NCBI RefSeq assembly: GCF_030167925.1
Contig: NZ_JASKUT010000001.1
Span: 1,736,001-1,800,000 of the forward strand
Direction of reading: 5' to 3'
From: Paenibacillus silviterrae
GTDB taxonomy: Bacteria > Bacillota > Bacilli > Paenibacillales > NBRC-103111
DNA: 64,000 nt
The notes beneath the pieces were generated by a model, which was not told where the DNA came from, did not search any database, and saw only the letters and a program-made list of their open reading frames with translations. Position numbers and translations under genes: made by a program. Every line of letters begins with the position of its first letter. The stretch's first letter is position 1. Shown here in pieces: positions 43,908 through 52,165 of this stretch.

Positions 43908-46304
43908 TTAGTTGCGAAGCGCTTTGCCCTTGGACAGCATGTGCTGCATCCGCTGCTGCGTCTTGGGCTCGCCGCACAGGCTCAGGAACGCCTCCCGCTC
44001 CAAATCGAGCAGGTACTGCTCCGTCACAAGCGACCCTGCGGGCACATCTCCACCGGCAAGCACATGCGCCAGCTTCGACGCGATCTTCACATCGTGCTCG
44101 CTGATATAACCGCTCTCTCTCATCGCGAAGGCGCCAAGCTTCAGTATTGCCTTGCCCTCGGCCCCGGCCACGCGAATTCGCTCCTCGGGAATCGGCTCGT
44201 AGCCGCTCTTCGCGAGCGCCAGGACGGACTTCTTCGCCTCGTGGATCAAATGCTCCTGATTGACCACGATACGGTCCGTCGGCTTTAACAGCCCGATACG
44301 CTGCGCATCATGTCCGCTGGTCGATACCTTCGCCATGCCGATCGTCTCGAACGCCTGATTCAGGTACGGCTGCAGCTCTGCCTCCGGATGCGAGGCCATG
44401 CGGCTTACCCGCAGCGCCATCTCCTTGCTGCCCCCTCCCGCAGGAATCAAGCCGACGCCGACCTCGACCAGTCCGTAATAGGTTTCCGCAGAGGCTACGA
44501 CCTGATCTGCAGGCATGCATACCTCCACACCGCCTCCCAATGTCATGCGATGCGGCGCCGCCACGACCGGCTTCTCGAATTTCTTGAGCCGGTACATGGT
44601 GTTCTGAAACAGCCGGATAATGCCGTCGATTTCATCCCATTCCTCATCCTGCGCCTCCATCAGCAGGATCATCAGATTAGCGCCGACACAAAAGTTTCGT
44701 CCTTGATTGGCGATCACCAGACCCTCGTAATTGCGGCGCACCTCCTCCATGCTTTTCTGTATCATCATCAGGATATCCGCACCGATCGCATTGTTCGGTG
44801 AATGAAATTCCAGACAGGCTACACCATCCCCGATATCGATTAAGCTCGCGCCGCTGTTCGACAGAATGACCTTGTTCTGCTGCTTCAGCCGTTTCAGTGA
44901 AATTTCCTCCGGCGGCGTATCCAGCTGCACATATCGGCCTCCCGCCATATAAAACGGCGCGCCGTCCCGCTCCCGATAGAAAGAGGTATTTCCCTCCGCA
45001 ATCCATTCCTTTACCCACGCCGGTATGGGTAGCCCATCCGCTTCCATGCGCTCCGCCGTACGGACAAGACCAAGGGCGTCCCACGTCTCGAACGGGCCGA
45101 GCTCCCAGTTAAAGCCCCATTTCATGGCATCGTCGATGTCACGAATGGAATCGGCGATTTCACCGAATTTGGCGGCGGAATAAACGAGAACCTTGCTCAG
45201 GATGCGCCACGCCAGCTCCGAAAACCAATCCTGGCCTTCGATCAGTGCCTTCGTCTTAGCCTTTGCTCCCTTCGCCAGCTTAGCAGCCTCCAAAGAGGCG
45301 GAAGCCGGCTTTTTTTGCGGAACATAATCCATGGTCTTTAGATCCAAAGACAGGATCACGCTGGCGCCGCCTTCTCCCTTTTGCTTCAAGTAAAAGCCTT
45401 GGCCGGACTTCTCGCCTAACCAGCCGCGTTCCACCATCGTCCTAAGCATGTCGGGAACGGCAAATACCGCCTTCTCCGCTTCATCCTGTACATTACCGTA
45501 CACGTTATTGGCTACATGAACGAAAATATCGAGCCCTACCAAATCCAAGGTTCGGAAGGTGGCACTCTTCGGCCGGCCCAGCGCCGGTCCCGTCACTGCG
45601 TCCACCTCTTCCACGGTATAGCCTTGCTCCACCATCTCCTGCAGGGTAACGAGCAGACCGTAGGTGCCGATCCGGTTGGCGATGAAGTTCGGTGTATCCT
45701 TGGCGGTTACGACGCCTTTGCCAAGTCGCTTTTCGCAAAATCTGCGCATTCCTTCCACTATGCTGGGATCCGTCCGTTGTCCGGGGATGACCTCGAGCAG
45801 CTTCATGTAACGAGGCGGATTAAAGAAGTGAGTGCCCAAGAAGTGGGACTGCATAGCATCGCTAAGGTGGGAAGACATCGCGTTGATGGAAATGCCCGAT
45901 GTATTCGAGCTCACAACCGTGCCCGGCTTCCAATGCACCTCGATCCGGCTCAACAGCTCCCGCTTCACTTCCAGCTGCTCCACGATCACCTCGATCACCC
46001 AATCCACCTCGGCAATTTGCGGCAGATGATCCTCCAAATTTCCCGGCGTGATCCTGTCGGCGAAGGCATCGTCATACAGCGGTGCGGGCTTCAACTTCTT
46101 CAGGCGGCCGATCGCCTGTGCCGCAAGGCGATTGCGGACGGCAGGGTGCTCCAGCGTGAGTCCTTTCGCCTTCTCCTCCGAAGTGAGCGACTCCGGTACG
46201 ATATCCAGCAAAAGGCAAGGAATGCCAACGTTAGCCAAGTGGGCGGCAATGCCGGACCCCATCACTCCGGAGCCGATGACGGCTGCTTTACGGATTTCTC
46301 TCAT
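43908..46304 (-). CDS. fadN: 3-hydroxyacyl-CoA dehydrogenase / enoyl-CoA hydratase fusion (FadN)
   Basis: Two beta-oxidation steps in one chain of 798 residues. The N-terminal NAD-binding domain starts AAVIGSGVMGSGIAAHLANVG. HFFNPPRYMKLLEVIPG contains the catalytic His, and DTPNFIANRIGTYG follows. The crotonase-like half (from about residue 500) has ACLEFHSPNNAIG, NQGRNFCVGANLMILL and the RMTLGGGVEVCM region. Domain order is dehydrogenase then hydratase, the reverse of the Enterobacterial FadB and as in B. subtilis FadN/YusL. The ATG chosen follows GGAGG by 10 bases; the open frame extends 28 codons upstream. Confidence 0.95.
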   Translation of the reverse strand: MREIRKAAVIGSGVMGSGIAAHLANVGIPCLLLDIVPESLTSEEKAKGLTLEHPAVRNRLAAQAIGRLKKLKPAPLYDDAFADRITPGNLEDHLPQIAEVDWVIEVIVEQLEVKRELLSRIEVHWKPGTVVSSNTSGISINAMSSHLSDAMQSHFLGTHFFNPPRYMKLLEVIPGQRTDPSIVEGMRRFCEKRLGKGVVTAKDTPNFIANRIGTYGLLVTLQEMVEQGYTVEEVDAVTGPALGRPKSATFRTLDLVGLDIFVHVANNVYGNVQDEAEKAVFAVPDMLRTMVERGWLGEKSGQGFYLKQKGEGGASVILSLDLKTMDYVPQKKPASASLEAAKLAKGAKAKTKALIEGQDWFSELAWRILSKVLVYSAAKFGEIADSIRDIDDAMKWGFNWELGPFETWDALGLVRTAERMEADGLPIPAWVKEWIAEGNTSFYRERDGAPFYMAGGRYVQLDTPPEEISLKRLKQQNKVILSNSGASLIDIGDGVACLEFHSPNNAIGADILMMIQKSMEEVRRNYEGLVIANQGRNFCVGANLMILLMEAQDEEWDEIDGIIRLFQNTMYRLKKFEKPVVAAPHRMTLGGGVEVCMPADQVVASAETYYGLVEVGVGLIPAGGGSKEMALRVSRMASHPEAELQPYLNQAFETIGMAKVSTSGHDAQRIGLLKPTDRIVVNQEHLIHEAKKSVLALAKSGYEPIPEERIRVAGAEGKAILKLGAFAMRESGYISEHDVKIASKLAHVLAGGDVPAGSLVTEQYLLDLEREAFLSLCGEPKTQQRMQHMLSKGKALRN

Positions 46305-46344
46305 GACGCAAATCCCTCCATATGTTATAGGAATGAGTGCTGCG

Positions 46345-48480
46345 CTAGTTAACCGTTCCGAATATGGATTGCTCGAGCAGCTCTGCAATGTCTCGTGCCT
46401 TTACCTCATTCTCCACTTCCTTCAGCTTGGTGCCGTCCTCCAGCATGGTCAGACAATAAGGACATGCGCTGCTGATGACGGTCGGCTTCACTTCCAGCGC
46501 CTGTTCGGTCCTTGCGAGATTGACCCGCTTGCCTGACGTTTCCTCCATCCACATCATTCCGCCTCCGGCGCCGCAGCACATCCCGTTCTCACGGGAGCGT
46601 TCCAGCTCTACCAGCTCCACGCCGGGGATAGCTCTGAGCACCTCGCGCGGTTGTTCGTACACTCCGTTATAGCGGCCTAGGTAGCATGAGTCGTGATAAG
46701 TGATGCGCTCCCTAACTTCATGCCGGGGCTTCAGCCGTCCGTTTCGTACCAGCTCTGAGAGCAGCTCGGAATGATGCAAAACCTCAACCCCTGCCATCCC
46801 AAAGTCAGGATATTCATTCTTCAGCGTATTGTAGGTATGCGGGCAAGCCGTAACAATTCTGCGAACGCCATACTTTACGAAGGATGCGATATTGTCCGCG
46901 CAGAGCTGCTGGAACAGCATTTCGTTGCCCATACGCCGTGGGGTATCGCCGGAATTACGCTCCTCATTGCCCAAGACGGCGAAGGAAACGCCGGCCTCAT
47001 GCAGCAGCCTGACGAGCGCCCGGGATACCTTGCGGCTTCGCAGATCATAGGAGCCCATGGAGCCTACAAAAAACAAATACTCAAAGTCCGGCCGCTCCTT
47101 TACCGTGGGCACCGGGATCCCCTCCATATCCGCCGTCCACTTGCTTCGGTCGTTGCGGCTTATCCCCCAAGGGTTGCCCTGCCGCTCGATGTTTTGCATC
47201 GCTCGCTGTCCTTCGTGGGGCATGCTTCCCTGCATCAGCACCAGATGCCTGCGCAGGTCGATGATTTTATCCACATGCTCGTTGCCTACCGGACATTGGT
47301 CCTCACAATTGCGGCACGTCGTGCAGGACCAAATTTCCTCCTCCGTCATCACGTCTCCGATCAGCTCCGTTTCCGTAGCCGGCTTTTCCTGCTGCATCGT
47401 CCAGGAGTGCTGCTGCCACTGCAGCGTCGGTCGTATATCGGTGTTCCCTAATGCAGAGTCCCAGTTCAGCGCCTTGGGGATCATGACATGCGCACCGGCA
47501 CCCCCAAATACAGCTTCCGGCACCCAAGGGGATTTGGAAGTGACGGCGGCCCCCTTTTCCACCAAGTGATCTCTCAGCTTGACGATCAGATGCATGGGTG
47601 ACAGCACTTTGCCTGTATTCGAGGCGGGACACACATTCGTACAGCGGCCGCATTCGACGCAGGCGTAGAAATCCAGCATTTGCTTTTGCGTAAAGTCCTC
47701 GATCCTGCCTACACCGAACGATTCGGCTTCCTCATTCTCAAGATCAAGCTTCTGAAGACGGCCGGCCGGTTCATCTCTTCGTAACCAAAGGTTGACAGGT
47801 GCCGTGATGATGTGAAAATGCTTCGATTGGGGAACGTACACTAGGAAGGACAGGAGAATGAGCAGGTGAAGCCACCAGAAGATATAAAAGGCAGCTTGCG
47901 CCGCTTGAGCGGATAGTTCGGGAAGTGCGGATGCGATGAGGGAGGAAATCGGTGCGTATTCACTGGGAGGGTGTGCAAGCCATATGCGTTCAAAGGCGAG
48001 TGAGAAGAGAACGGACAGCATTAGGGAAAAAATAAACCAAACCACCAGGCTCGGCTTCCAGCCGCGCTTTAATCGGGGAAGCTTCTCCACGTACCTGCGG
48101 AAAACGGCGTACCCCATGGCGGCCAGCACTAGCAGCACTGTGATCTCCTGAAGCAGGCTGAACCCGTCGTACCAAGGAATCGGCAGCGGCAGCCCCATAC
48201 TCAAGCCCTTGTAGATCAAATCCAGTGCTCCGAGCTGCAGCAGGATGAAGCCGTAAAAAATGATGATATGCATGATCCCGCTGCGCCAATCCTTCAACAG
48301 CCTCGTCTGCCCGAATACTTCAGTTAGGTAAGCACCGAGCTTCTCCCGGATTTGCCGTCTAAAATCGACAGGCTGGCCCAGCTTCATGTATTGGTACCGA
48401 TGGGAAACGGCTTTGTAAAATAAATACACGCCATATCCGCTCACGCCCAAAAACAAGATTAGGTTCACCGTCTGCCACAT
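46345..48480 (-). CDS. fadF: Membrane iron-sulfur oxidoreductase (FadF-like)
   Basis: Probable quinone-linked acceptor of electrons from the ETF. 711 residues. The N-terminal ~240 hold five or six membrane helices (nitrate-reductase-gamma-like). A ferredoxin domain follows with two 4Fe-4S motifs, CVECGRCTNVCP and CTTCRNCEDQCP, then two CCG domains, the second with ENGMCCGAGGGMMW, as in heterodisulfide reductase subunit D. B. subtilis FadF (YwjF, 705) has the same design. It is first in the leftward operon and faces fadR across the FadR operator. AAGGA precedes the ATG by 11 bases. Confidence 0.92.
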   Translation of the reverse strand: MWQTVNLILFLGVSGYGVYLFYKAVSHRYQYMKLGQPVDFRRQIREKLGAYLTEVFGQTRLLKDWRSGIMHIIIFYGFILLQLGALDLIYKGLSMGLPLPIPWYDGFSLLQEITVLLVLAAMGYAVFRRYVEKLPRLKRGWKPSLVVWFIFSLMLSVLFSLAFERIWLAHPPSEYAPISSLIASALPELSAQAAQAAFYIFWWLHLLILLSFLVYVPQSKHFHIITAPVNLWLRRDEPAGRLQKLDLENEEAESFGVGRIEDFTQKQMLDFYACVECGRCTNVCPASNTGKVLSPMHLIVKLRDHLVEKGAAVTSKSPWVPEAVFGGAGAHVMIPKALNWDSALGNTDIRPTLQWQQHSWTMQQEKPATETELIGDVMTEEEIWSCTTCRNCEDQCPVGNEHVDKIIDLRRHLVLMQGSMPHEGQRAMQNIERQGNPWGISRNDRSKWTADMEGIPVPTVKERPDFEYLFFVGSMGSYDLRSRKVSRALVRLLHEAGVSFAVLGNEERNSGDTPRRMGNEMLFQQLCADNIASFVKYGVRRIVTACPHTYNTLKNEYPDFGMAGVEVLHHSELLSELVRNGRLKPRHEVRERITYHDSCYLGRYNGVYEQPREVLRAIPGVELVELERSRENGMCCGAGGGMMWMEETSGKRVNLARTEQALEVKPTVISSACPYCLTMLEDGTKLKEVENEVKARDIAELLEQSIFGTVN

Positions 48481-48588
48481 GCTCTCATCCGTCCTTTCGG
48501 TTGATGTCGGTATGTTGCGGCGTTGAAGCGTATTCACTTGGAAGCGGTTTTATGTTTCCCCTTTGTAACAGTGTATGTGCGAAAGTCG

Positions 48589-48617
48589 TTGACAATATGC
48601 AACTTTTTTCTTACGAT
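48589..48617 (+). promoter_or_regulatory. SigA-type promoter of fadR-etfBA
   Basis: -35 TTGACA (48589-48594), 17 bases, -10 TACGAT (48612-48617), ending 61 bases before the fadR start codon. The FadR operator lies just downstream of the expected transcription start. Confidence 0.75.
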
Positions 48618-48628
48618 AGAGAAAAAAA

Positions 48629-48646
48629 TGAATGATCATTCATTCA
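48629..48646. promoter_or_regulatory. FadR operator
   Basis: TGAATGATCATTCATTCA matches the B. subtilis FadR consensus TGAATGANTAMTCATTCA at 16 of 18 positions. It sits between the divergent fadF and fadR genes, positioned to block the fadR promoter and possibly the fadF promoter until acyl-CoA is bound. Confidence 0.85.
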
Positions 48647-48678
48647 GTTATTCCGAATCATACCATCCGAGGTGCCGA

Positions 48679-49263
48679 ATGACAAGTAAGAAAAAGGAAA
48701 AATATCAGCTGATCGTCGACGCAGCCTTGAAGGTGATCGCGGAGCACGGCTATCATAACGCCCAGGTCTCCCGCATTGCCAAAGAAGCCGGCGTCGCGGA
48801 CGGGACGATCTACCTTTATTTTAAGAACAAAGAAGATATTCTGATCTCCGTCTTCCGGGAAAAGCTCGGCGAGCTGATCGGCCGCTTCCACAACAGCATC
48901 AGCGAGTCCCCTACCGCGGAGGAAGCGATTCGGCGGATGTGCCGAATTCACTATTCGGAGCTCGAGAATAACGTCCCCTTAGCCTATGTTACCCAGATTG
49001 AACTGAGGCAAAGCAACCTGGAGCTGCGTCACGCTATAGGCGATGTGGTAAAAACGTACATTCATCTCATTGAGCAGGTGCTGCGAAGAGGCGTAGAGGA
49101 AGGCTCGTTCCGACCTGATCTCGACGTGAAGCTGACACGGCTGCTGCTATTCGGCGCCATGGACGAGGCTGTCACCTCCTGGCTGATTTCCGGGAGGAAA
49201 TACTCGCTGTCGGATCAGATCGAAGGTACGGTGGAATTTTTTCTGAGAGGTCTGAAAGCGTAG
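48679..49263 (+). CDS. fadR: TetR-family fatty-acid degradation regulator FadR
   Basis: 194 residues, exactly the length of B. subtilis FadR (YsiA). The N-terminal HTH is ALKVIAEHGYHNAQVSRIAKEAGVADGTIYLYFKNKEDIL (residues ~14-53). The C-terminal helical domain would bind long-chain acyl-CoA and release the DNA. The start is the ATG 6 bases after GAGGTG; the open frame extends 52 codons upstream across the promoter and operator and cannot be coding there. It is first in a rightward fadR-etfB-etfA unit and divergent from the fad operon. Confidence 0.93.
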   Translation: MTSKKKEKYQLIVDAALKVIAEHGYHNAQVSRIAKEAGVADGTIYLYFKNKEDILISVFREKLGELIGRFHNSISESPTAEEAIRRMCRIHYSELENNVPLAYVTQIELRQSNLELRHAIGDVVKTYIHLIEQVLRRGVEEGSFRPDLDVKLTRLLLFGAMDEAVTSWLISGRKYSLSDQIEGTVEFFLRGLKA

Positions 49264-49300
49264 GTTCCCGATATGTATGTAGGGAGAGGAGCGATGCCAA

Positions 49301-50071
49301 ATGAACATTTATGTGCTCATGAAGCAAACGTTTGATACTGAGGAAAAAGTGATTCTCCTGGACGGCGCTGTCTCCGAAGACGGCGTGAAATTCGTCATCA
49401 ACCCGTATGACGAATACGCGGTGGAGGAAGCCATCCGTGTCAAGGAGCAGCACGGCGGCAAAGTAACTGTCGTGTCCGTCGGACCGGAACGCACCGCGGA
49501 GGCGCTCCGCACGGCGCTGGCCATGGGAGCCGATGAGGCCGTGCTCATCACGGATGAACGGCTCAGCGCCGATGAGTACGCGGTAGCAAAGGTGCTGGCC
49601 GCTTACTTGTCGCAGCAGGGCGGGTCGGATCTGGTGCTCGGCGGCAGCTTTTCCGTCGATCACGGCGCCGGTCAGGTCGCCATCCGTACGGCCCACCTGC
49701 TCGGCATTCCCCATGTCGCCTCCGTCACAAAGCTCGATATTGACGGCAATACGGCGACGGTCGAGCGGGATGCCGAAGGCGACACCGAGACGCTTGAGGT
49801 GACTCTCCCTGCCCTCTTCACCGCTCAACAAGGCTTGAACGATCCCCGCTATCCATCGCTGCCGGGCATTATGAAGGCGAAGAGAAAACCGTTCCACCGT
49901 CTCTCCCTTGACGACCTCAGTCTAACCGAAGCAGATATTGCCCCTCGAACCCGACAATGCACCCTCTCCCTTCCACCCGCCCGCAAAGCCGGTCAGCTGC
50001 TGCAGGGCGAGCCGAAGCACCAGGCCGCAACGCTCGTTCAGTTACTCCGCACGGAAGCGAAAGTACTGTAA
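49301..50071 (+). CDS. etfB: Electron transfer flavoprotein, beta subunit
   Basis: Binds AMP and, with EtfA, carries electrons from acyl-CoA dehydrogenase. 256 residues; NPYDEYAVEEAIRVKE (about 36-51), VTVVSVGPERTAEALRTALAMGADEAVLI, the SFSVDHGAGQVAIRTAHLLGIPHV helix-loop and the C-terminal LPGIMKAKRKPF recognition loop are all present. GGGAGAGGAG precedes the ATG by 9-10 bases. It lies between fadR and etfA, with 16 bases to etfA. Confidence 0.95.
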   Translation: MNIYVLMKQTFDTEEKVILLDGAVSEDGVKFVINPYDEYAVEEAIRVKEQHGGKVTVVSVGPERTAEALRTALAMGADEAVLITDERLSADEYAVAKVLAAYLSQQGGSDLVLGGSFSVDHGAGQVAIRTAHLLGIPHVASVTKLDIDGNTATVERDAEGDTETLEVTLPALFTAQQGLNDPRYPSLPGIMKAKRKPFHRLSLDDLSLTEADIAPRTRQCTLSLPPARKAGQLLQGEPKHQAATLVQLLRTEAKVL

Positions 50072-50087
50072 AGGAGGATTCCATCGC

Positions 50088-51089
50088 ATGAGCCCATCGT
50101 ATTGGATCGTTGCAGAAGCCCGGGGCGGCAAGCTGCGCCAGGTCACGCTGGAAATTATCCAGGCGGCGCGAGCGGCCAAGGAGGACGGTGACCGCATAGA
50201 GGCCATCCTGATCGGTCATCAGCTCGCCAGCCTGGTGGAAGAGCTTCAGAGCTATGGTTTGGATCGAATCTATGCAGCGGATGCTGAATCGCTCGCGCAC
50301 TACAATCCGGAAACGTATTACCCGGTCATCGCGAGCCTGCTGGCTGGTGCGTCGGAGCCGCCTCGCGCCGTCTTCTTCCCGCACACGGCGACCGGTCGAG
50401 ACCTTGCGCCGAAGGTAGCCGCACAGCTCGGAGCAGGCCAAATTTCCGACGTCATTGCGCTGGAGAAGTCCGCCGACAGCGGAGAGCTGCTGTTTACGCG
50501 CCCGCTGTACGCCGGCAAAGCCTTCGAGCAGAAGGCGTTCCTGCCGGATGCGCGGCCGATGGTCGTTACCTTCCGGCCGAACAATCTTCCCGCGGCGGAA
50601 GCGGCCGCAGAAGGCAGTGCATCGGCTGATGTAGTGAACATCGCCGTAGCTCCCTCCCCCGACCTCCGAACCGTGGTCAAGGATGTGGTGCGCAAAGCCT
50701 CCGGCAAGGTCGATCTCACCGAGGCGAGAATCGTCGTCTCCGGCGGCCGCGGTGTCAAGAGCGCAGACGGCTTCCAGGTGCTGGACCGGCTGGCCGAGGT
50801 GCTGGGAGCGGCGGTCGGCGCCTCCCGCGGCGCCTGCGACGCCGGGTACTGCGACTACGCGCTGCAGATCGGGCAGACCGGCAAGGTCGTTACGCCGGAG
50901 GTGTATATCGCCTGCGGCATCAGCGGCGCGATCCAGCATCTGGCCGGGATGAGCCAGTCCCGCATCATCATCGCCATCAATAAGGACCCCGAGGCGCCGA
51001 TCTTCAAGCTCGCCGATTACGGGATTGTCGGGGACTTGTTCGAGATCGTTCCGCTACTGACGGAGGAATTCAGGAAAGCGCTTAGCTGA
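50088..51089 (+). CDS. etfA: Electron transfer flavoprotein, alpha subunit
   Basis: FAD-binding partner of EtfB. 333 residues. The C-terminal FAD domain shows RIVVSGGRGVKSADGFQVLDRLAEVLGAAVGASRGACDAG, the QIGQTGKVVTPEVYIACGISGAIQHLAGM signature and IIAINKDPEAPIF. The start is the ATG 10 bases after AAAGGAGG; the open frame runs 50 codons further back over etfB. Last gene of the rightward unit, passing electrons on to the membrane protein FadF. Confidence 0.95.
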   Translation: MSPSYWIVAEARGGKLRQVTLEIIQAARAAKEDGDRIEAILIGHQLASLVEELQSYGLDRIYAADAESLAHYNPETYYPVIASLLAGASEPPRAVFFPHTATGRDLAPKVAAQLGAGQISDVIALEKSADSGELLFTRPLYAGKAFEQKAFLPDARPMVVTFRPNNLPAAEAAAEGSASADVVNIAVAPSPDLRTVVKDVVRKASGKVDLTEARIVVSGGRGVKSADGFQVLDRLAEVLGAAVGASRGACDAGYCDYALQIGQTGKVVTPEVYIACGISGAIQHLAGMSQSRIIIAINKDPEAPIFKLADYGIVGDLFEIVPLLTEEFRKALS

Positions 51090-51163
51090 CGAACCGATTC
51101 CATATCGCCTCCTGCTTCGGTATTCGTTATAATGAATCTACTGAAGTGTTGGAGGTTTTTCTC

Positions 51164-51775
51164 ATGAGCAAACTCGTTTTCTTTCTAGGCCCGGCCGGGG
51201 CGGGCAAAACCACACTGGCCAAAGCGGTAGCGGCGAAGCGGCACGCCGGCTTCTTCGATATGGATACGCTGCTTAGACCTGCCGCTGTAGCACTGATGAC
51301 CCAAGCGGGACTTGATCCGGATGACAGGGATTCGCAGCAATATAAAATCCGGTGCCGTGACGTGGGCTACCGGATCACGATGGACGCGGCTCTCGAGAAT
51401 CTGCAGCTCGGGAACGATGCCTTTGTCGTTGGCCCCTTCACAAAGGAAACCTCGGACCCTGACTGGCTGCGGCAAGAGCTCGCCCGAATCGCAGACACGG
51501 CTTCCGAAGCAGTGGAGGTAAAGGTCGTGTACGTGTACTTGAAGGACATCGACCTATACAGGCTTCGAATACAGGAGCGCGGTCTGTCTATCGACGCATG
51601 GAAGCTGGAGCATTGGGAGGAGTTCAGCCAATCGCTCGCCGTGCGAACCATTGCTTGGCCGCTTCCGGTCGATGCGATCCTCTACTACGATAATGCCGTG
51701 CGGTTGTCGGACGTAGTGACGGCGAGCATTGAAAGGTTTATTTACGGGGAAACACGGGAAAATACAGCTCAATAA
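51164..51775 (+). CDS. P-loop NTPase/kinase (shikimate/gluconate-kinase-like)
   Basis: 203 residues of the adenylate-kinase-like P-loop fold. Walker A is GPAGAGKTT (about residues 9-17), with an acidic residue pair in FFDMDTLLRP and a mid-chain VVGPFTKETSDPDW. Mid-to-C-terminal KVVYVYLKDIDLYRLRIQERG resembles the lid/LID-Arg region of small-molecule kinases. The substrate is unknown. The start is the ATG 8 bases after TTGGAGG; an upstream in-frame start is not supported. It stands alone and ends at a terminator. Confidence 0.78.
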   Translation: MSKLVFFLGPAGAGKTTLAKAVAAKRHAGFFDMDTLLRPAAVALMTQAGLDPDDRDSQQYKIRCRDVGYRITMDAALENLQLGNDAFVVGPFTKETSDPDWLRQELARIADTASEAVEVKVVYVYLKDIDLYRLRIQERGLSIDAWKLEHWEEFSQSLAVRTIAWPLPVDAILYYDNAVRLSDVVTASIERFIYGETRENTAQ

Positions 51776-51780
51776 ACAGC

Positions 51781-51822
51781 AAAAGGGGCTTAACCCATAA
51801 GCGGGTCAGCCCCTTCCTTTTC
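51781..51822. terminator. Bidirectional terminator
   Basis: AAGGGGCT (51783-51790) pairs with AGCCCCTT (51808-51815), with inner ACCC/GGGT. A T-rich stretch follows on the right and A-rich sequence precedes it, serving the kinase and the converging small gene. Confidence 0.8.
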
Positions 51823-51823
51823 C

Positions 51824-52093
51824 TTACGAACTGATCGTAAAGTGATTGACCGAACGAAGGAATCTTCTTTCGTTATGCTTGTCCTTCCGAACGGTAGCCT
51901 CCGTATCCGAATAGCTGATCATGACGCCGGGGCCGTAAATTTTCTCATTGTTCCGGGCATATACGATAATAGGCGTTTGGTTGCGGATCGCATCTTCGAA
52001 CTGTTTATCGGTCGTTAATTTTTCCAAGGAAATCGGTCCCTTCAGTAAAGAATGAAAGCCGCATCGGCTATAGGTCACCCTTAATAATGCCAT
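51824..52093 (-). CDS. Hypothetical 89-residue protein
   Basis: Not recognised. After the ATG chosen (GGGAAG 5-6 bases upstream) the sequence begins MALLRVTYSRCGFHSLL. It has no signal peptide or membrane helix; the middle TPIIVYARNNEKIYGPGVMISYSDTEA looks like a small beta-rich fold, and the end RKDKHNERRFLRSVNHFTI is basic. A good ribosome binding site, terminator and coherent composition argue that it is real. It is separated by about 70 bases from the upstream DUF2207 gene on the same strand. Confidence 0.6.
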   Translation of the reverse strand: MALLRVTYSRCGFHSLLKGPISLEKLTTDKQFEDAIRNQTPIIVYARNNEKIYGPGVMISYSDTEATVRKDKHNERRFLRSVNHFTISS

Positions 52094-52165
52094 GCTTTCT
52101 TCCCGAATGCAAATCCGTTGCAAAAAGCCCTCCATGCCGTATGACAAAGAGGGCTAATAAGCCGG

